Of a stretch of 7,210 nucleotides of DNA, positions 6,834 through 7,210 are shown piece after piece. The DNA lies in NCBI GenBank assembly GCA_003167305.1, contig PMTP01000097.1:1-7210 (forward strand). The letters run 5' to 3'. The number at the start of each line of letters is the position of its first letter. Position 1 is the stretch's first letter. The position numbers were made by a program, and so were the translations under genes. The notes under the pieces are model-generated. The model searched no databases, was not told where the DNA came from, and saw nothing but the letters and a program-made list of their open reading frames with translations. Source of the DNA: Acidobacteriaceae bacterium (GTDB lineage Bacteria; Acidobacteriota; Terriglobia; Terriglobales; Acidobacteriaceae).

Positions 6834-7210
6834 TTGAAGATCGCTTTGGAGATCACGCCCAACCTGGAGCCCCTCTTCGGGACTCGCGATGAAAACCTCA
6901 GGCTCATGGAAGACTCGCTCGGCGTGCGCATTGATCTGCGCTCCGACGCCGTGCACGTGGAGGGACCGGAAACGGGCGTGGCCCGCGTCCGTCAGGTCTT
7001 CGCGGACTTCGACGCGCTGCGAAAGCAGGGCGTCAACCCCCACAATGGCGAACTGAACGGCCTGCTGCGCCTGGTGGTGACCGACCCCGCAACAACTCTG
7101 AAGGCCTTGGCCGACAGCGGCAAGCAGCGCTCAGCGGGCGTCAAGCGCACCGTCCAGCCGCGCTCCATTAATCAGAGGAAATACGTCGAGGCCATCGAGC
7201 AGAACGACAT
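6834..7210 (+). CDS. PhoH-family ATPase (YbeZ-like), N-terminal part, runs off the right edge
   Basis: The frame encodes about 125 residues of the N-terminal part of a PhoH-like P-loop ATPase, a family linked to RNA metabolism and often encoded next to the rRNA maturation factor YbeY. The N-terminal small domain shows LFGTRDENLRLMEDSLGVRI and a VHVEGPE strand. The last visible part, VQPRSINQRKYVEAIEQND, is the segment that in this family stands immediately before the Walker A loop, which lies just beyond the window. No in-frame ATG exists between the upstream stop at 6603 and this region. I chose TTG at 6834 because it gives MKIALEITPNLEPLFG, the normal beginning for the family, and because GGAGG (6817-6821) lies upstream, although the 12-base spacing is long. 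The TTG overlaps the TGA of an upstream frame by TTGA. The family call is firm; the exact start is less so. Confidence 0.88.
   Translation, partial: MKIALEITPNLEPLFGTRDENLRLMEDSLGVRIDLRSDAVHVEGPETGVARVRQVFADFDALRKQGVNPHNGELNGLLRLVVTDPATTLKALADSGKQRSAGVKRTVQPRSINQRKYVEAIEQND

Noticed and set aside
6765..7043. A 92-codon minus-strand frame
   Set aside because: It is antisense to the recognised PhoH N-terminal coding sequence.

Overview
The window is ordinary chromosomal DNA from a GC-rich bacterium, most likely an acidobacterium of the Terriglobales type. This assignment is an inference. It rests on a short dispersed-type palindrome (core CCCTGAGCGAAGTCGAAGGG, 2180-2199), a Hanks-type kinase with a single membrane span and a Pro/Ala-rich tail, and a secreted lipoprotein glycosidase. 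No single marker proves the taxon. I see no mobile-element genes, tRNA, rRNA or CRISPR array.

Five genes lie on the minus strand and one on the plus strand. Read in the minus direction, from high to low coordinates, they are: a GH3 beta-glucosidase-type lipoprotein (6163-3848); ribosomal protein S20, rpsT (3718-3443), with its own promoter and a very clear intrinsic terminator; a YegS/DAGK-type lipid kinase (3253-2303); a membrane-anchored Ser/Thr protein kinase (2005-380); and the first 12 codons of an unidentified gene that leaves the window (36-1). On the plus strand, the 5' part of a PhoH-family ATPase runs off the right edge (6834-7210).

The intergenic regions are fairly large. The 37-379 gap holds little I can name. 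The 2006-2302 gap holds small dyads near the kinase start and a 12-bp direct repeat bracketing the palindrome unit, which looks like a small insertion. The 670-bp gap between the divergent GH3 and phoH genes holds a candidate phoH promoter about 300 bp from the TTG start, and short overlapping reading frames in the presumed leader.

These genes do not form an obvious single pathway. rpsT and phoH are translation/RNA housekeeping genes, the two kinases act in lipid metabolism and signalling, and the glycosidase acts outside the cytoplasm on sugars. rpsT is insulated by its own promoter and terminator, so the minus-strand genes are probably separate transcription units. I found no convincing undescribed multi-gene system. 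The items most worth a second look are the repeat-bracketed insertion, the phoH leader arrangement and the paired GH3 start sites.
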